From the NCBI GenBank assembly GCA_001986395.2, contig MQVO02000021.1:372001-436000 (forward strand): DNA of 64,000 nt. The letters are read 5' to 3'. Under the pieces are notes generated by a model. It had not been told where the DNA came from and did no database searches. It was given only the letters and a program-made list of their open reading frames with translations. Position numbers and translations under genes: made by a program. Below, piece by piece: positions 43,795 to 55,637 of this stretch (its first letter is position 1; each line of letters starts with the position of its first letter). Source of the DNA: Irpex lacteus. Taxonomy: Eukaryota; Basidiomycota; Agaricomycetes; Polyporales; Irpicaceae.

Positions 43795-45202
43795 ATGGCC
43801 TCTCCTGCTAAAACTACACGAAGTCCCGTCGGATTTAGGCAATTCTCCTTGGAGGAGCTCAACACTCTGACAAAACCGGATATTTTACAACTTGCCCTCC
43901 AACAATCTCTGCAGAGCGGACCGTTCAATGACACAAAAATATGGGCATTCTCTCGTAGACGCAGAAATGGTATTGTTGATCGGCCGCTCGCTCTTTATAC
44001 GAACAGTCTTGTGTTGCGAGCCAATTCAACGCATTTTGATGAGTGTAAGCCTAAGTTCTAGAGAGACTAACTCACGTGTATTGATTCGTGTTCAGTGTTC
44101 AATTCAGGCTTTAGCGAGGCAAAATTGACTTCGGTACAAGACCCCCTTCCGACTGACAAGCATAGTTCTACGTCAGAATACGATTACCAGTCGGACAGTG
44201 ATCTGGAAGATGAGGCTGAGGCGATCCCCTCCGGGCGTTTCGACGATCAGGTTCATCAGGTAAATCCTTCGGCCAGGGTCATCTTCTTTGTTGCTCATGC
44301 TAATTATCTTCCACCTAATACCCGTTTATAGCCTCAAAAAACTAGATTAAATGTCGTTCCAGATGATATGGCTCCTACAACAGGGACTGGAGAACTGCGC
44401 GGCAGGGTTTTAGTCGTCCAAGATATTGCCTACACAACGTGAGTTTGTACGCCGATGTGTATAACGAAACTATTGACGCCATTAATGCTTTGTTCTTTGT
44501 CTCACAATACAGATTGCAGGCATTTATCTACTATCTATATACAGGAAACGTGAACTTCGCCCCTCTGAGCTCGTGTTCCCTTCCAGCCCTCGATGCAGCG
44601 TCTCCGACGTCTGCCCCGCAAGCACCTTTGTGCTCACCTAAGTCGATGTATAGACTAGCTGACAAGGTGAGAAATAGTACCGTGATGACTCATCAAGTTT
44701 GAAGATGCTCACATGGATCTAGTACGGACTCGAGGAACTCAAAGAGAAGACGAAGATGGCTATAAAGTTGGACATGAGCGAAGATAATATCGTAACAGAA
44801 TTGCGTTCATTTATGACATCAACGTAAGCCACGAACCCCGTATTGTCTTGGGCTCAACGCATTGTACTAATACTCACATTGTTGATACGCAGCTACGAGG
44901 ATATCCGTGCCATGCAAGTAGATTACGCCTGTGAACCTTCTCGTTTACCGTTCATACTCCCTGCACTGTCTGAATGGACGAATGAGCTATTCTCCGGCAA
45001 AATTCGAGGTTCTGCGAGTACTTTCGCCGCAATTCTCGAGAGGACTGTGTCACTGGTGCCTGGGTCCTTGCCTAACGATGCTCGTGCGCAGTGCGGGGTA
45101 TGTCATAGTTATAACATGGTTGTTAATAGCTTTTGTATGAGTTGTCAAAAGTACAGAGACCCGTTGTCTAGTATCGCGTGCGGTGTAAGTACTCGTAGAT
45201 AG
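43795..45202 (+). CDS. BTB/POZ domain protein, copy 1
   Basis: BTB domains typically dimerise and can dock substrates to Cullin-3 ligases. The start MASPAKTTRSPVGFRQFSLE leads to LALQQSLQSGPFNDTKIWAF and SRRRRNGIVDRPLALYTNSL, then exon 2 with LFNSGFSEAKLTSVQDPLP and the acidic linker YDYQSDSDLEDEAE. Further exons read RVLVVQDIAYTT, LQAFIYYLYTGNVNFAPLSS, LCSPKSMYRLADK, GLEELKEKTKMAIKLDMSED and DYACEPSRLPFILPALSEWT. The end is a Cys pair (CGVCHSYNMVVNSFCMSCQK), possibly zinc-binding. The stop is at 45200-45202, although a GTAAGT just before it could extend the gene. It is the first of three tandem copies. Confidence 0.82.
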
Positions 45203-45749
45203 CCCTGCTTACCTGTTAAATATCACATAACTTGTCCTACTAAATAGAGCTGCACTCCTACGGCACATATAACTTAGACACGCGTACGCTCAACGTACGC
45301 GTGTACACATTCCAGTTCTACTAGTAATCAAAGTTCAATGTTCAACTGGCATACTTACTTAGTGTTCGTGATTCATGTTTTGAAGGTCCGAGTCATGGTG
45401 ATGACAAAGCAGGCATACGTGTGGACTACGGTACTTTTGAGATCCGTCTACGATCCGACCATACGCCAAGCTTAAGTATTCTCTGTTACTTACTACCACC
45501 AGTACGTCCTAGTGCTCAATAATATACGCACAATATTCATGCAACCTCAGTGCACAAACCTCGTACCAAAACTTCGGACAGTCACGGTCGTAGCGCCAAC
45601 AAGCTTCGCAATCACTGCGGCCAGGCAGCGACCGTCTCAATTGTTTACAGAGAAACGTGCCCGCTCTGACCCTCCTTCCGGCACTTCTGGCACAGTTCAC
45701 TTCGACTACGAAGAGCACCGAGCTTACAGTCGTACTCAAAGCTCGATTC
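45203..45749. other. Spacer between BTB copies 1 and 2
   Basis: No gene was recognised. A short palindromic motif (ACACGCGTACGCTCAACG, TACGCGTGT) occurs near 45.28-45.30 kb. The end is the promoter of BTB copy 2. Confidence 0.45.
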
Positions 45750-47184
45750 ATGGCAGGAAACTCAAGCGACAATGCATGGAATGCGGCCTCCCAGTCACCT
45801 CTCTCTCTCAGCACAGAGGAGATTTCTTCGATGAGCAACTTACAAGTGCTGCAGGTTGCGCTCAACCAGTCGTTAGCGAACGGATCTTTCATCGATACCA
45901 AGTTCTACGCCTTCTCTCGCCTGAGAAACACCGGTGTCGTCGACAAACCTTTGCCTGTATATGCCAACAGTGCTGTGTTGCAAACCCACTCATCGCACTT
46001 TGACGGATGTGAGTTCCTGTTTCGAGGAAGTTTTACTATCTTATAGTTACGAGGTCTTGTGACGTGCCTCAAGTCTTCAGTGGCAACTTCAGCGAAGCTA
46101 GGATAACATCGCTCCGTGGAAGTTTTCCAGACGACAAGGATCAGTTTAATGAAGCATACAACTACGAGTCGGATAGCGACTTGGGTGATGACTACGATGA
46201 GCTCGACTTGGGCTCCGATCCGGAGCAGGGAGAAGCCTCCAGTACAAGCGTCGCGGACCAGCAGGCAAGCGACACTCTTGAACAACTTCCGTATTTCCAC
46301 TAATCTCGGCGCCGTAAATAGACTGGACCCGCTGCAGATGCTGCCACACCTACAGGTACCGAAGATACTAACCCACAATCAATGGGAGAGCAAGTTGGTC
46401 GTATCATAGTGATTCCTGACGTTGCTCACACAACGTGAGCCCGAACGATCCCATTTTCCTGATACACACTCATGCGTTACACGTCGCAGATTGAAGGCCA
46501 TGGTCCACTTCTTGTATTTCGGCACGCTCAACTTCGCTCCCCTCACTTCAGCCGGCAAGGGACCTCAACGTTCTCAACTACCAGAAGAGTCTAGTCATGC
46601 GAGTACGATCTGTTCCCATCCCTGGGATCCCCCTCGGTGCTCCCCTAAGTCGATGTACCGACTGGCAGACAAGGTGAAGACAGATATATGGAAGTGTATG
46701 AATATCCCAGTAACGCTCACCACGTTGTCAGTTTGGCCTGACAGAGTTGAAGGCTAAAGCAAAGGAAAGCATCAGGTTGAACATGACAACTGACAACATC
46801 ACGACTGAACTACGTTCCTCGATTACTTCAACGTAAGGCACACCTCTACAGGTATTCATTTTCGATACTGATATGGGATCACTTGGTAGGTACGACGAGA
46901 TCCGAGACATGATGATTCAATTCGCATGTGAACGGAGCCGTCTTCCTCTTGTTCTCGCAATAATGCCTGAGTGGTTGGCAGAATTAGCGACAGGAAGGAT
47001 CCCGCGAGCAGCAAGCACGTTGGCGGCCCTGATCCAAAAGGTCACGACGCTACCTCCCCCCACGCTGACTCACCATTTGCCCTGCTCTGTTTGCCGAAAT
47101 CCTCTCAATATGAACCAGTCCCAATGCTACTGTCACCATTGTCAAAGGTGGCAATCTCCAGAAGCTTCGAATTCCACGACTTGA
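45750..47184 (+). CDS. BTB/POZ domain protein, copy 2
   Basis: Same layout as copy 1. The start MAGNSSDNAWNAASQSPLSL leads to STEEISSMSNLQVLQVALNQ and SFIDTKFYAFSRLRNTGVVD, with KPLPVYANSAVL. Exon 2 reads FSGNFSEARITSLRGSFPDD and the linker YNYESDSDLGDDYDELDLG. A GC-AG intron (46265-46321) restores the frame into TGPAADAATPTGTEDTNPQS and RIIVIPDVAHTT. Later exons give LKAMVHFLYFGTLNFAPL, CSPKSMYRLADK, GLTELKAKAKESIRLNMTTD and FACERSRLPLVLAIMPEWLA. It ends with a Cys/His-rich tail CSVCRNPLNMNQSQCYCHHC and a stop at 47182-47184. It appears functional. Confidence 0.8.
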
Positions 47185-47775
47185 CGCACTGTCCTAGTTG
47201 ACACCGTCTCTACCGGTAAGTGTTCTTCATTATTCTACGAAACAGTCAGGACAAATATTCAGTGATGGTACGGATCACAGAAGATATGTATTGCAGGGAT
47301 TATAGCATTGGCCTTTAAGGTGTATCTGAGTAGGTCTTTTCTTGCATGTGGTTTTGTATACTTATCCATTTCTACTTTCTGACTAGCTCCGCTTCAAATT
47401 GATCAAACACCTATGTCTTTCACCTCGTTCACCGCCACGCGTATTACATGTGATGAGTGAATGGTTCTCGATTCACCAACGAGGTTTGCACTTCCATGAG
47501 AATGTCATCGCCTGCCAATTGCCTCAGCGCATTGTGCCGCCACTTCTGGGTAAGAGCTGACAACAGCTTTGTTCCTTTTTCTCCACTATATACGTACTTA
47601 CATCACACCCATCCGACTCTGGTGAGAGTATTCTGACTGTTAATCGCTTTTGTGCTTGATCACAAAGCATTTAGATTCTCCTGAGCGTATAAAACGGACG
47701 GAGCTTCTTACCTCTTGCGTAGACTTTAACGTCTACCATATCCCTCAACCTTGACAGCGAGTGTTCAACATTGCC
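47185..47775. other. Spacer between BTB copies 2 and 3
   Basis: No coding frame or repeat was recognised. It holds the 3' flank of copy 2 and the promoter of copy 3. Confidence 0.5.
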
Positions 47776-49123
47776 ATGTCGTCTAACGGAGCCCATTTCG
47801 GACCAATTCTTCCAATCCCCCATGATCAGCTTTCGTCCATGAGCAAGTCTCAGCTCATGCGAGTGGCACTCAAGCATTCTTTGTCAGCTGGCTTCTTTGT
47901 TGACACCAAGATTTATGCATTCTCTCGTCGTCGGCTTGATGGTACTGTTGACAAACCTCGTCTGATCTATGCGAACAGCGCGTTGCTAAGGGCGAACTCT
48001 TTCTACTTTGATAGCTGTAAGTACTCCATGGTACTTATGATCATGGCTCAATTTTGCGTACTAACACTTTGTCATCGCAGTGTTCGATACAGGCTTCGTC
48101 GAGAGCAGGCCGACCTCGTTGCGAGGACCATTCCCAGAGGACAGACGGAACTTTACAACAAAGTATGATTACGACTCAGACAGCGATCTTGAAGACGAAG
48201 ACACTGGACACTCTGACCACGGTTTTGGGGATGCTCGTCCATCATCGTCTGAGTCACTCGCCATTAGCGAAGTCTGCCAACAACAATCCAGTATCGCCGT
48301 GGCCAATCAAGCGACAGGCGAGCAATCTGGCCGAGTTATTGTGATTCCAGATATTGCTTTCTCCACGTAAGTCTGCGCATTCAGAGCACTCGATGAAGTA
48401 GTACAACCTATATTGATGCCATAACGAAGATTGAAAGCGGCAATCTTCTATCTCTGCACGGGAGAGCTGAACTTCGCACCCTTGCGATCTTCTTCGCTTA
48501 CCAGGCCCGAGACAACAGCGGCGGAAGCTGCGTGGCAAGCACCTTTGTGTTCTCCAAAATCCATGTATCGACTCGCGGATAAGGTGAGCACTTCATAAAC
48601 ATTCACAGCGAAACAGACCGTCTTTCTTTATCATCGTAGCTTAGCCTCATGGACTTGAAGGATAAAGCCTTGGCCAATTTCGTAAGCCAACTCACAACAG
48701 ACATCATTGTGCTAGAACTACGCTCTTTCTTCACTTCGCTGTACGTATAGCTCTCAGCACAACTACTGACATTGACGCGAATTATTTTGAATGTTGAGCA
48801 GGTACGATAATATACGCAATATTGTCCTTGACATCGCCTGCAAGCCAAAACATCTTCCGGTTACCCTCGCCGTGATGCACGTCTGGCTCGACGAGCTGGC
48901 CACAGGGAACTTCGCCCGCGGAGCAGATCTTTTCGCCGCTCTGGTCTACAGACTCGCAGTGCAACCTCTACCGCCTACTCCGCCTTTGAGGCAGCCCCAC
49001 TCCCTAAAACGCCAACCAAACCGACATACGTCGGCTATTGAACCAACGCTAGGGTTTGTGGCTGAATTCCACCCCACTCAACTTAAGGGCCAACGCGCGA
49101 AGCCGTGGTACCTCATCCGATAA
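47776..49123 (+). CDS. BTB/POZ domain protein, copy 3
   Basis: The start MSSNGAHFGPILPIPHDQLS leads to MSKSQLMRVALKHSLSAGFF, VDTKIYAFSRRRLDGTVDK and PRLIYANSALLRANSFYFDS. Exon 2 reads FDTGFVESRPTSLRGPFPED and YDYDSDSDLEDEDTGHSDHG, then GRVIVIPDIAFST. Later exons give LKAAIFYLCTGELNFAPL, APLCSPKSMYRLADK, LSLMDLKDKALANFVSQLTT, YDNIRNIVLDIACKPKHLP and VMHVWLDELATGNF. Unlike copies 1 and 2 the tail is basic and Pro-rich (PPTPPLRQPHSLKRQPNRHT) without the CxxC pairs. It ends at 49121-49123. Confidence 0.8.
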
Positions 49124-49949
49124 GGTGAGATGCAGACACTGCGGCCTGTACTAGTCTCCCACAGGCAGAGTAGCCACGTTCAACCCTTCGCGGGCTGAGG
49201 ATCTCGTGGCTGGTATACCCCTTCATAGCGCGAAGCATTCAATCAATGTACTTAGATTTCGGTAACACTGTGGCTTTGAAGCATGCCCACCCCCGAACTC
49301 TACTTGAGCCACCTCTCTTGATTCTCTGAAAGTTAGAGTTACGCTGCGACGCAATCACGAGAAGCACGCAGATCACACATAACGAGGTTCCAAAAAACCA
49401 AACATCGCAACGAATTACGACGATCATAATCATTGCTTCGCAGGCAAGCTAGTCACGGTAAGATTACAACAACAACAGGGAGGTGATGATGGTGGTATAT
49501 ACGGTACTTGAGTTGAGTGTATGTGGGCATATGTACTGTGGGGATGGTTATTGATAAATATGTTCCTGTGCATGAGGGCGATGAGAATGGGTTGGGTGAT
49601 GTCAGTGTGAAGTGTGTGGTGGGATGGAAGGTGTGGATGTGGGGGTGAGATGAGCGTGGGATGGGAAGGGAGGGGGGAATGAAGGAGAAGATGAGAGGAG
49701 TGAGAGGATGGCGAGGTGCATAATGCGGTGGGAGAGGGTTGAAGGGTGAGGAGAGCGTTTTCCGAGGGAGATGTAACGCGAAGGAAGCAGAGCGAGAGAG
49801 CAGTGTACGAGTAAAAACGAGAGTGAACCCAAATCAGAAACCCAGAAAGAAAATCCAAAAGCAAAACCAGACAACCGCAGCCAAGAAGCCATCTAGCAGG
49901 GAGAGCACACACAGAGAGCGTGAAAGACAGAGGGGAGCGAGGCACGAGA
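49124..49949. other. Convergent intergenic region
   Basis: This lies between the ends of BTB copy 3 (+) and the carboxylesterase homologue (-). The plus strand is G-rich from about 49.6 to 49.75 kb, which produces long Ser/Pro/Leu-rich minus-strand frames that overlap the end of the esterase. They have no motif and are rejected as genes. Confidence 0.5.
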
Positions 49950-52134
49950 CTACCGCATACCCGCGGCGGGCCCATTAGCCAACTCAATCCCGACCTTCTG
50001 CACAAGCTGCATCCCCAGCGGCTCCAACGCTTCCTTCCACACGCCCTCCCTCCTCCTCCCCGCAAAGATCCCCATCGACCGCTCCCCCACCTCGCCCTCC
50101 GGACCGAACACATACACCTTCTCCTCCGTCGACCACGGCGCCTCGCCATACGCAAACGCCAACCACCTGCCCTGCACCGCATCCCGCACGCGCGTGTACG
50201 TCCACTCGTCAACGACAGGCAACCCCCACGCGTCGTCGAACTCTCCCTCTCCGTCCGTAGGGACGTTGAACCCGAACCCGAAATCGACGTCCGAGTCCGT
50301 GTCGGAGCCGTAGCTCATCTCAGGGGTGTCAGGGCGCGAGTTCATGTTGACACCGGGAGACTGGATGGGCGAGAGCCCGGGGGAGAAGACAGAAGGCGGG
50401 GAGACGGACGCGGGGACCGTGAGGGGGACGTTGTCGAAGAGGTAGAGCAGATCCACCGCGTGGTGCGGCACGCCCTTTGACGGGCCCTCCTGGTCGAACA
50501 CGTACCGCCACACGTTGCGTCCGCCTCTGCGTTCTTTGGCGTGTGCGGCGACGACGTCTGTGGGCCATGCGAAGCGTGCATCGTTGATCAACTCGAGTAC
50601 CCGTTCGGGGAGCTCGTCGGCGGGTGTGTGCGATGAGATGTCGTATGCGCGGAGTAAGGCCGAGGATTTGGAGAGGGATTGGCAGATCGCTCGGATCCGT
50701 CGGACGACACCTGGGCCATTCCATAACGAGGCCGGGAGAGACCACAGGAGGGACTCGGCGCCGCAGTCACCTATCATTAGTGGTTGCCGATTGGCGGTAT
50801 ACTCGTGCTGGTGTTGAGTACCGAGGTGGTGTGGGCCACGGGTGCGGGAACGTGATCTTGAGCGGGAAGGGAGGCGGCGGTGCGGAGAACGGAGCCTGTG
50901 AGACATGGCTTCGAGTTCTGGCACAATGGGATGGGATTTGAAGCGGCATTGCTCTTCTGGGGGCTCAGGATAGAGCGCATCCCGCCAGCCGTGTACGAAG
51001 AATACTCCGTCGTCGACTGTGCGTACGTGTGGGACGCACGCCACCAGCTTCTCGACGGTGACTTCACGCAGCTCTTCGACAGAGTGCGCATGAAGCGAGG
51101 ACATGACCTTCGAGAAAAGCCAGCTTGCCGACGAGACATTAGGGATATCAAGGTCCATTAAAGCGCTCTGTACGATAGCACGCTGGAACAGCGGGAGTTT
51201 TTCGTTGGCGGTGGAGTGCAGGTGGCACAAGATGTCGGCAGCACCAGAGGCTGAACCGAACACCGTGATGTTTTCGGGGTCGCCGCCAAAACCGGAGATG
51301 TAGCTGTGTACCCACTCGAGGGCCTTGCGTTGGTCGCGCAGACCGTAGTTGCCGACGCCCTCGTCTCCGGCTTTGCAGTTGTCTTCGCGCAAGGCGTTGC
51401 TGGCAGCAGATCCAAGCATGCCAAGACGGTAGCTAGTCGAAAGATTGAGCGGCGGCTCAACGATAGTGAAAGAGAGATAGACTCACTTGATAGTGACGAG
51501 TATAACCGGCTTGCCAGTTACCATGCTCTTCTGTACAAACGCACCACCGTCGTACAACCAGCTCGAACCAGAGCCGCGGTTTCCACCACTGTAGAAAGAA
51601 GAGATCAGATGAGCGCCTAGATAAAACCTAGATATAGATTGCCAAAAGCTAAACGGAACTCACCCGTGGATGAAGAACATGACCGGGAGTCTCGAACTGG
51701 GGAGGGTGCCGGCGGGGCAGGTGATGTTCAAGTTCAAGCACTCGAACTCGTTCTGCTTGAGGGGAGTGCTCTGCTGTGGGACGACGTCTGGGGTGAGACC
51801 GAACAATTCCTCCTCGTAGTCTGTCGTCGCGGTCTTTGCCTGAGGGCAAATGGGACTTTTACGAATGATTAAAATTAATCTCGACGTCGCCTGAGAAAGT
51901 AGAGTACAATTAAACGTACCCGTGTCGAGTGGCATCCGTCGTAGGCGGGAACGACGTGAACAACTTTGACTGCCTAAAGCGCGCTGGCACAGAGGCGTAC
52001 TTGATGCCGAGGTACTGATGCACAGCAGTCTGCTCGTTAGAAATGGGATGAACGAGACCGTGGAAGGTCGTGTGCAGCTTCTCGTGCAGCATGATGGGCT
52101 CCAACTCTAGCGAGTTCTGAGTCTTGGGGATCAT
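49950..52134 (-). CDS. Type-B carboxylesterase/lipase homologue with altered nucleophile elbow
   Basis: An alpha/beta-hydrolase of the carboxylesterase (COesterase) family. The start MIPKTQNSLELEPIMLHEKL gives LHTTFHGLVH and YLGIKYASVPARFRQSKLF. It splices to PICPQAKTATTDYEEELFG, ECLNLNITCPAG and LPVMFFIHG, then to GGNRGSGSSWLYDGGAFVQK (oxyanion region) and YRLGMLGSAA. The conserved stretch continues GNYGLRDQRKALEWVHSYIS, GFGGDPENITVFG. Where the family has G-E-S-A-G, this protein reads G-S-A-S-G, so the usual serine position is alanine. An acidic-position region (IGDCGAES) and a His region (GVPHHAVDLLYLFDN) remain. It has no signal peptide and a Ser/Pro/acidic insert near the C-terminus, and it ends ANGPAAGMR. 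Members with changed elbows often act as non-catalytic binding proteins, so ester hydrolysis is doubtful. Confidence 0.85.
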
Positions 52135-54184
52135 GTCGGGATTTCAAGTGCAAACTGCACAGACGGTAATTGCTATGAGCGCTGATGGCTCGCGAACGTG
52201 TAGCGGGTGCTGGCTAATGGCGCGGCCACGGGGGGCGAGCTGCAGCTGGAGAATAAGATGCGGGGGAGGGAGAGGGAGAGGAGAGGGTGGAGGAGGAGAG
52301 GGTCTAGGACGGGCGGGGCCAGGATGCTCTTGTATGTGGGGAATGGAATAGGAGGTCCTCCCCGCCTGCTACTTCGATCGGTGCCATTTCGAGACCTCCA
52401 AGGTGAAAACTCCATCGTGATTCCCAGAAAGGAAACATCCCACGCATCAGAGTGTCCCGCAATCTCCCGAGCCAGCTAGCAAGCACAGCCAAACACTACC
52501 AGACGCCCGTACCCAGAGCCTTGCAGACCAGCCACGGGACCCTCGAGCAGGAACCAGCCTGGCCAGGGACCGTCGCAGCTGAGGAGCATCAACATTGACT
52601 CGTTACTGACATCAAGGTGACGACGGTCAATTCAGTCGCCCAAAGTTACCCAAAGTCAGTCGACCACATCCTTGGAGCGAGCCAATCTCCTTCAATTGCG
52701 CGGATGAGTCCAGCCGGAAGTGAGTACTCGCGAGTCGGTCTTGCGGACTACAACTGTGCGGCGCGACCTCCGACAATGGTAGAGTAAGGCAAACGTCTAA
52801 ACATCGGTGCAAGGATGGTCAGAGCTCGGTCCGAAACGCAGTGCGAAGAGAGAAAAGAGTAAACGATCCACGTACTTTACGCGCGATCTCAAACACCGGA
52901 GGGCCGTCTGGCTGAGCGGGTGATAGTCGGGGTGTCTCGAACATTCAAATGAATTCAAGAACCCGCCCTGCGTGGGGATATCGATGGACGCGCAAGGGTC
53001 CATCCATCGAACTGTCCTTGCAGCGCCTCCAGAATAGACTGTATTGTACGTAAAAGGCTTGCGCTGGTGTTGCAACGGTCTGTGGGAGATCAAAGAATTG
53101 TGAGGAGCTTGACAGCGCAGTGGATCGCCACACGCTCTCGAACTGTTCTGTGTTCTGTGTTTTCTGTTTGCTTGGGAGATGCGGAACAACGGCTGGCGAT
53201 GCGGAGGGAGTAATCACTCGCCGGGTGGGGTGCTTTCATCTATCACGGTATCAGCCAGACGCACAGAGTTGACGGTACTTACCGACGAAGACGAAGAAGG
53301 GTATTGTGTATGTGGAAACCGTGTACTGCACGTCTGTGTGTGCGGTGTAACAGGAGCCATGGAATACATAATATCAATGTCATTCCTAGCCACAAGCATT
53401 ATGCGGCCTGTATACATGGTTCGTGCGCGGACACATGCTCAGAGGGTCCGAGGTCTAGAAGGGCCACCGAAGACTCCATCAGCAGACCCTCCAGCGTGGC
53501 TAGCACAATAAACTACACGATCACTTGAGAGAACGCAAGTTGTAAGTAAGCCGTTCGCGGAGGAGGAAAACATGCACTCACCTCTCAGAAAACATAACCT
53601 GGGGATCAAAGTCGCTAGAGTCCTCGAAAGAGGGTGTATATATACCTATCGACCGGCAGCACCTCCGAGCTCTGGCAAACGAGGGTGCTGACTGGGAAAT
53701 CAGATGTGGAGACGATAACTCGGTTAGCGACGAAGGACGTGCACATCTCCGTGCGCGTGTGTGATAGAAGTGGAGCCCCGTTGAGCTTATTGCTCGGGCA
53801 TGGAAATGAGGACGAGGTTCTGCAACGTGTGGCTTTCCTCAAACGGCAGTTGCCTTCATATAGAGACAATATCTGATGTCGGCATATCTTGCGTGAAGCG
53901 TAGAAAATCAGGCAGCAGAGCGAGACGACAGAGCAACGTGGAGATGGTGGTCAAGAAGCAAGAGAGACGAGCTGAGAGGTCGTCCACTGCTGAGCGAGCT
54001 GAGGCCGCCAGTCGATACCCATCGATCCCTCGATAATGAGTTTAGACCGGTTCGCCTGTTCGTCTATCTCCCATCACAAACATTCATCTCCGCCCTCCGT
54101 ACTCAATCAATCCGAACCACCTCCGCGCAATATCTACTACTTACTTACACGCACTCAAACAGAAATAATCTGGTAAAGGATAGG
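52135..54184. other. Divergent intergenic region
   Basis: About 2 kb between the esterase homologue (-) and SRP19 (+). A polypurine tract on the plus strand (about 52262-52312, GGGAGAGGGAGAGGAG-like) lies 130 bp upstream of the esterase start. Frames near 52.8-53.2 kb (-), 53.2-53.5 kb (+) and 53.6-53.9 kb (both strands) have no recognised motif, and no consistent start or splicing was found. Confidence 0.4.
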
Positions 54185-55342
54185 ATGTCTCGCCGCACAG
54201 CAGTAATCGAAGAAGAGTTCGACGACGACACGGATCTGCCTCTGCCCGTGGCGTCCATACCGAATTTGGGCACGCGAGGGGCGTTGCTCGAGGCGATATC
54301 GGACGACGAGGGGGATTCTGAACCTGGGCCTGCGACGCCTTCGAATGCGTCGTTTGCAGGTGCTGGAGGGATAAGGCCTGGGGGTGGTGTAGGAGGTGGT
54401 GCATACGTAAACCAGGTCACGGATATTACACCGTACAAGAAGTGCGTTTACCTCAACTTTCACATTCACATTGATCTCTTCTCCATCCTCTCTCATTTCA
54501 ACTGACGTACTGTATTATGTGACAGATGGATATGCGTCTACCCAATCTACATCGACGCCAAACGCGCCTACGGCACCGGCCAACGACGCATCCCGCGCGA
54601 AAAGGCGTTGTGGTGGCCGCTGAGCAGAGACATGGCGGAGGCGGCGGGGAGACTGGGCTTTGGGACGCTGCATGAGGCGAACAAGTTTCATCCGAGGGAT
54701 TGGGAGAACCCTGGGCGTGTGCGGGTGCAGCTGAAGAAGGAGGGGAAGCTGGTGAACTCTGCGGTTAGGAATAGTGCGTTTATTTGGTCTTTTTGAGAGG
54801 TGCTGTGTTCGCTGATCAAGTTCTCTTGCGTCTCGCGTGTTTTGACATTGCTACTCTGACAACACCACTCACCCTCGTACTCTCCACGTATTACATCGCG
54901 CACAGAGAAAGAACTACTCGAATTAATCTCCCTCCAAATCCAAATGGTCAAACCCGACAACAAACCCCGACCTCCCTACACCACCTCCACCTCCACTACC
55001 ACACCTTCCGACCCCTCTCACCCCTCCTCCGACCGCTCCTCAACACCCACCCCCTCAACCCCCGCAAAGGGCAAACAACCCGCCTCCAAAACCGCCGGCA
55101 AGGGCGCATCCTCCGGCACGACAGTCGCGCCCTCATCCGTAGTAGCAACGAAGAGACTGCCCGTCCCACCCGCCCCGCACCCGCCATTGGCGAGCAGGGT
55201 GTCTCCGTTCAGCCCGGCGTTGGTTTCGGGCGTGCTTGTGGATACTGTTAAGGCGGGGATGAGCGCGCCGGATCCGATGAGTGGGATTGCGGGTGGGGGA
55301 GGGGGGAAGGGGAAGAGGAAGGTTGTGAGGGTTAGGCAGTGA
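54185..55342 (+). CDS. SEC65: Signal recognition particle subunit SRP19/Sec65
   Basis: Binds the SRP RNA and promotes assembly of SRP54, for targeting of secretory proteins to the ER. The start MSRRTAVIEEEFDDDTDLPL opens a Gly-rich, acidic N-terminal extension. Phase-matched splices join TDITPYKK to WICVYPIYIDAKRAYGTGQR, RIPREKALWWPLSRDMAEAA and GRLGFGTLHEANKFHPRDWE. NPGRVRVQLKKEG then leads to the final exon KKELLELISLQIQMVKPDNK. The core (WICVYPIYID, GRRIP-like, KxHPRDW, GRVRVQL) is the diagnostic SRP19 domain. The C-terminal tail is long, Ser/Thr/Pro-rich and ends in the basic GKGKRKVVRVRQ, as often in fungal Sec65. Convergent with the JTB-like gene. Confidence 0.92.
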
Positions 55343-55637
55343 GGGGATGGTGAATGCTTGGGGTTGTGTTGTATGTAGTGTATTGGACATCTTGCGAAGC
55401 AGAATATTTGATGTTTTTTGTGTATGTTGACTACGACCGACGATTCGTTTGCTGCATATCATACCTATACTGCTTTCTTCCCACTTACATTGAGTGCCAT
55501 GAATTAGTTGCTGCAACTATACTTATTGATACACATCTACCAGCACATCTACCTGCATTACCGCACCATCAGCATACAATCCAGCCCGTCTTTATAACTA
55601 TGACATACCTAAGCAAAAGAGCCCTCTGCGTCTCTCA

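Noticed and set aside
49430..50212. A 260-residue minus-strand open frame overlapping the end of the carboxylesterase homologue
   Set aside because: It lies in another frame of the esterase's last exon and a G-rich flank. It is Arg/Gly/Ser-rich at first and then Ser/Pro/Leu-rich with no motif, as expected for a shadow frame.
52893..52990. A sequence resembling a tRNA D-arm (GGCTGAGCGGGT)
   Set aside because: No T-arm with GGTTCGAATCC-type sequence, no anticodon stem and no acceptor pairing at tRNA spacing.
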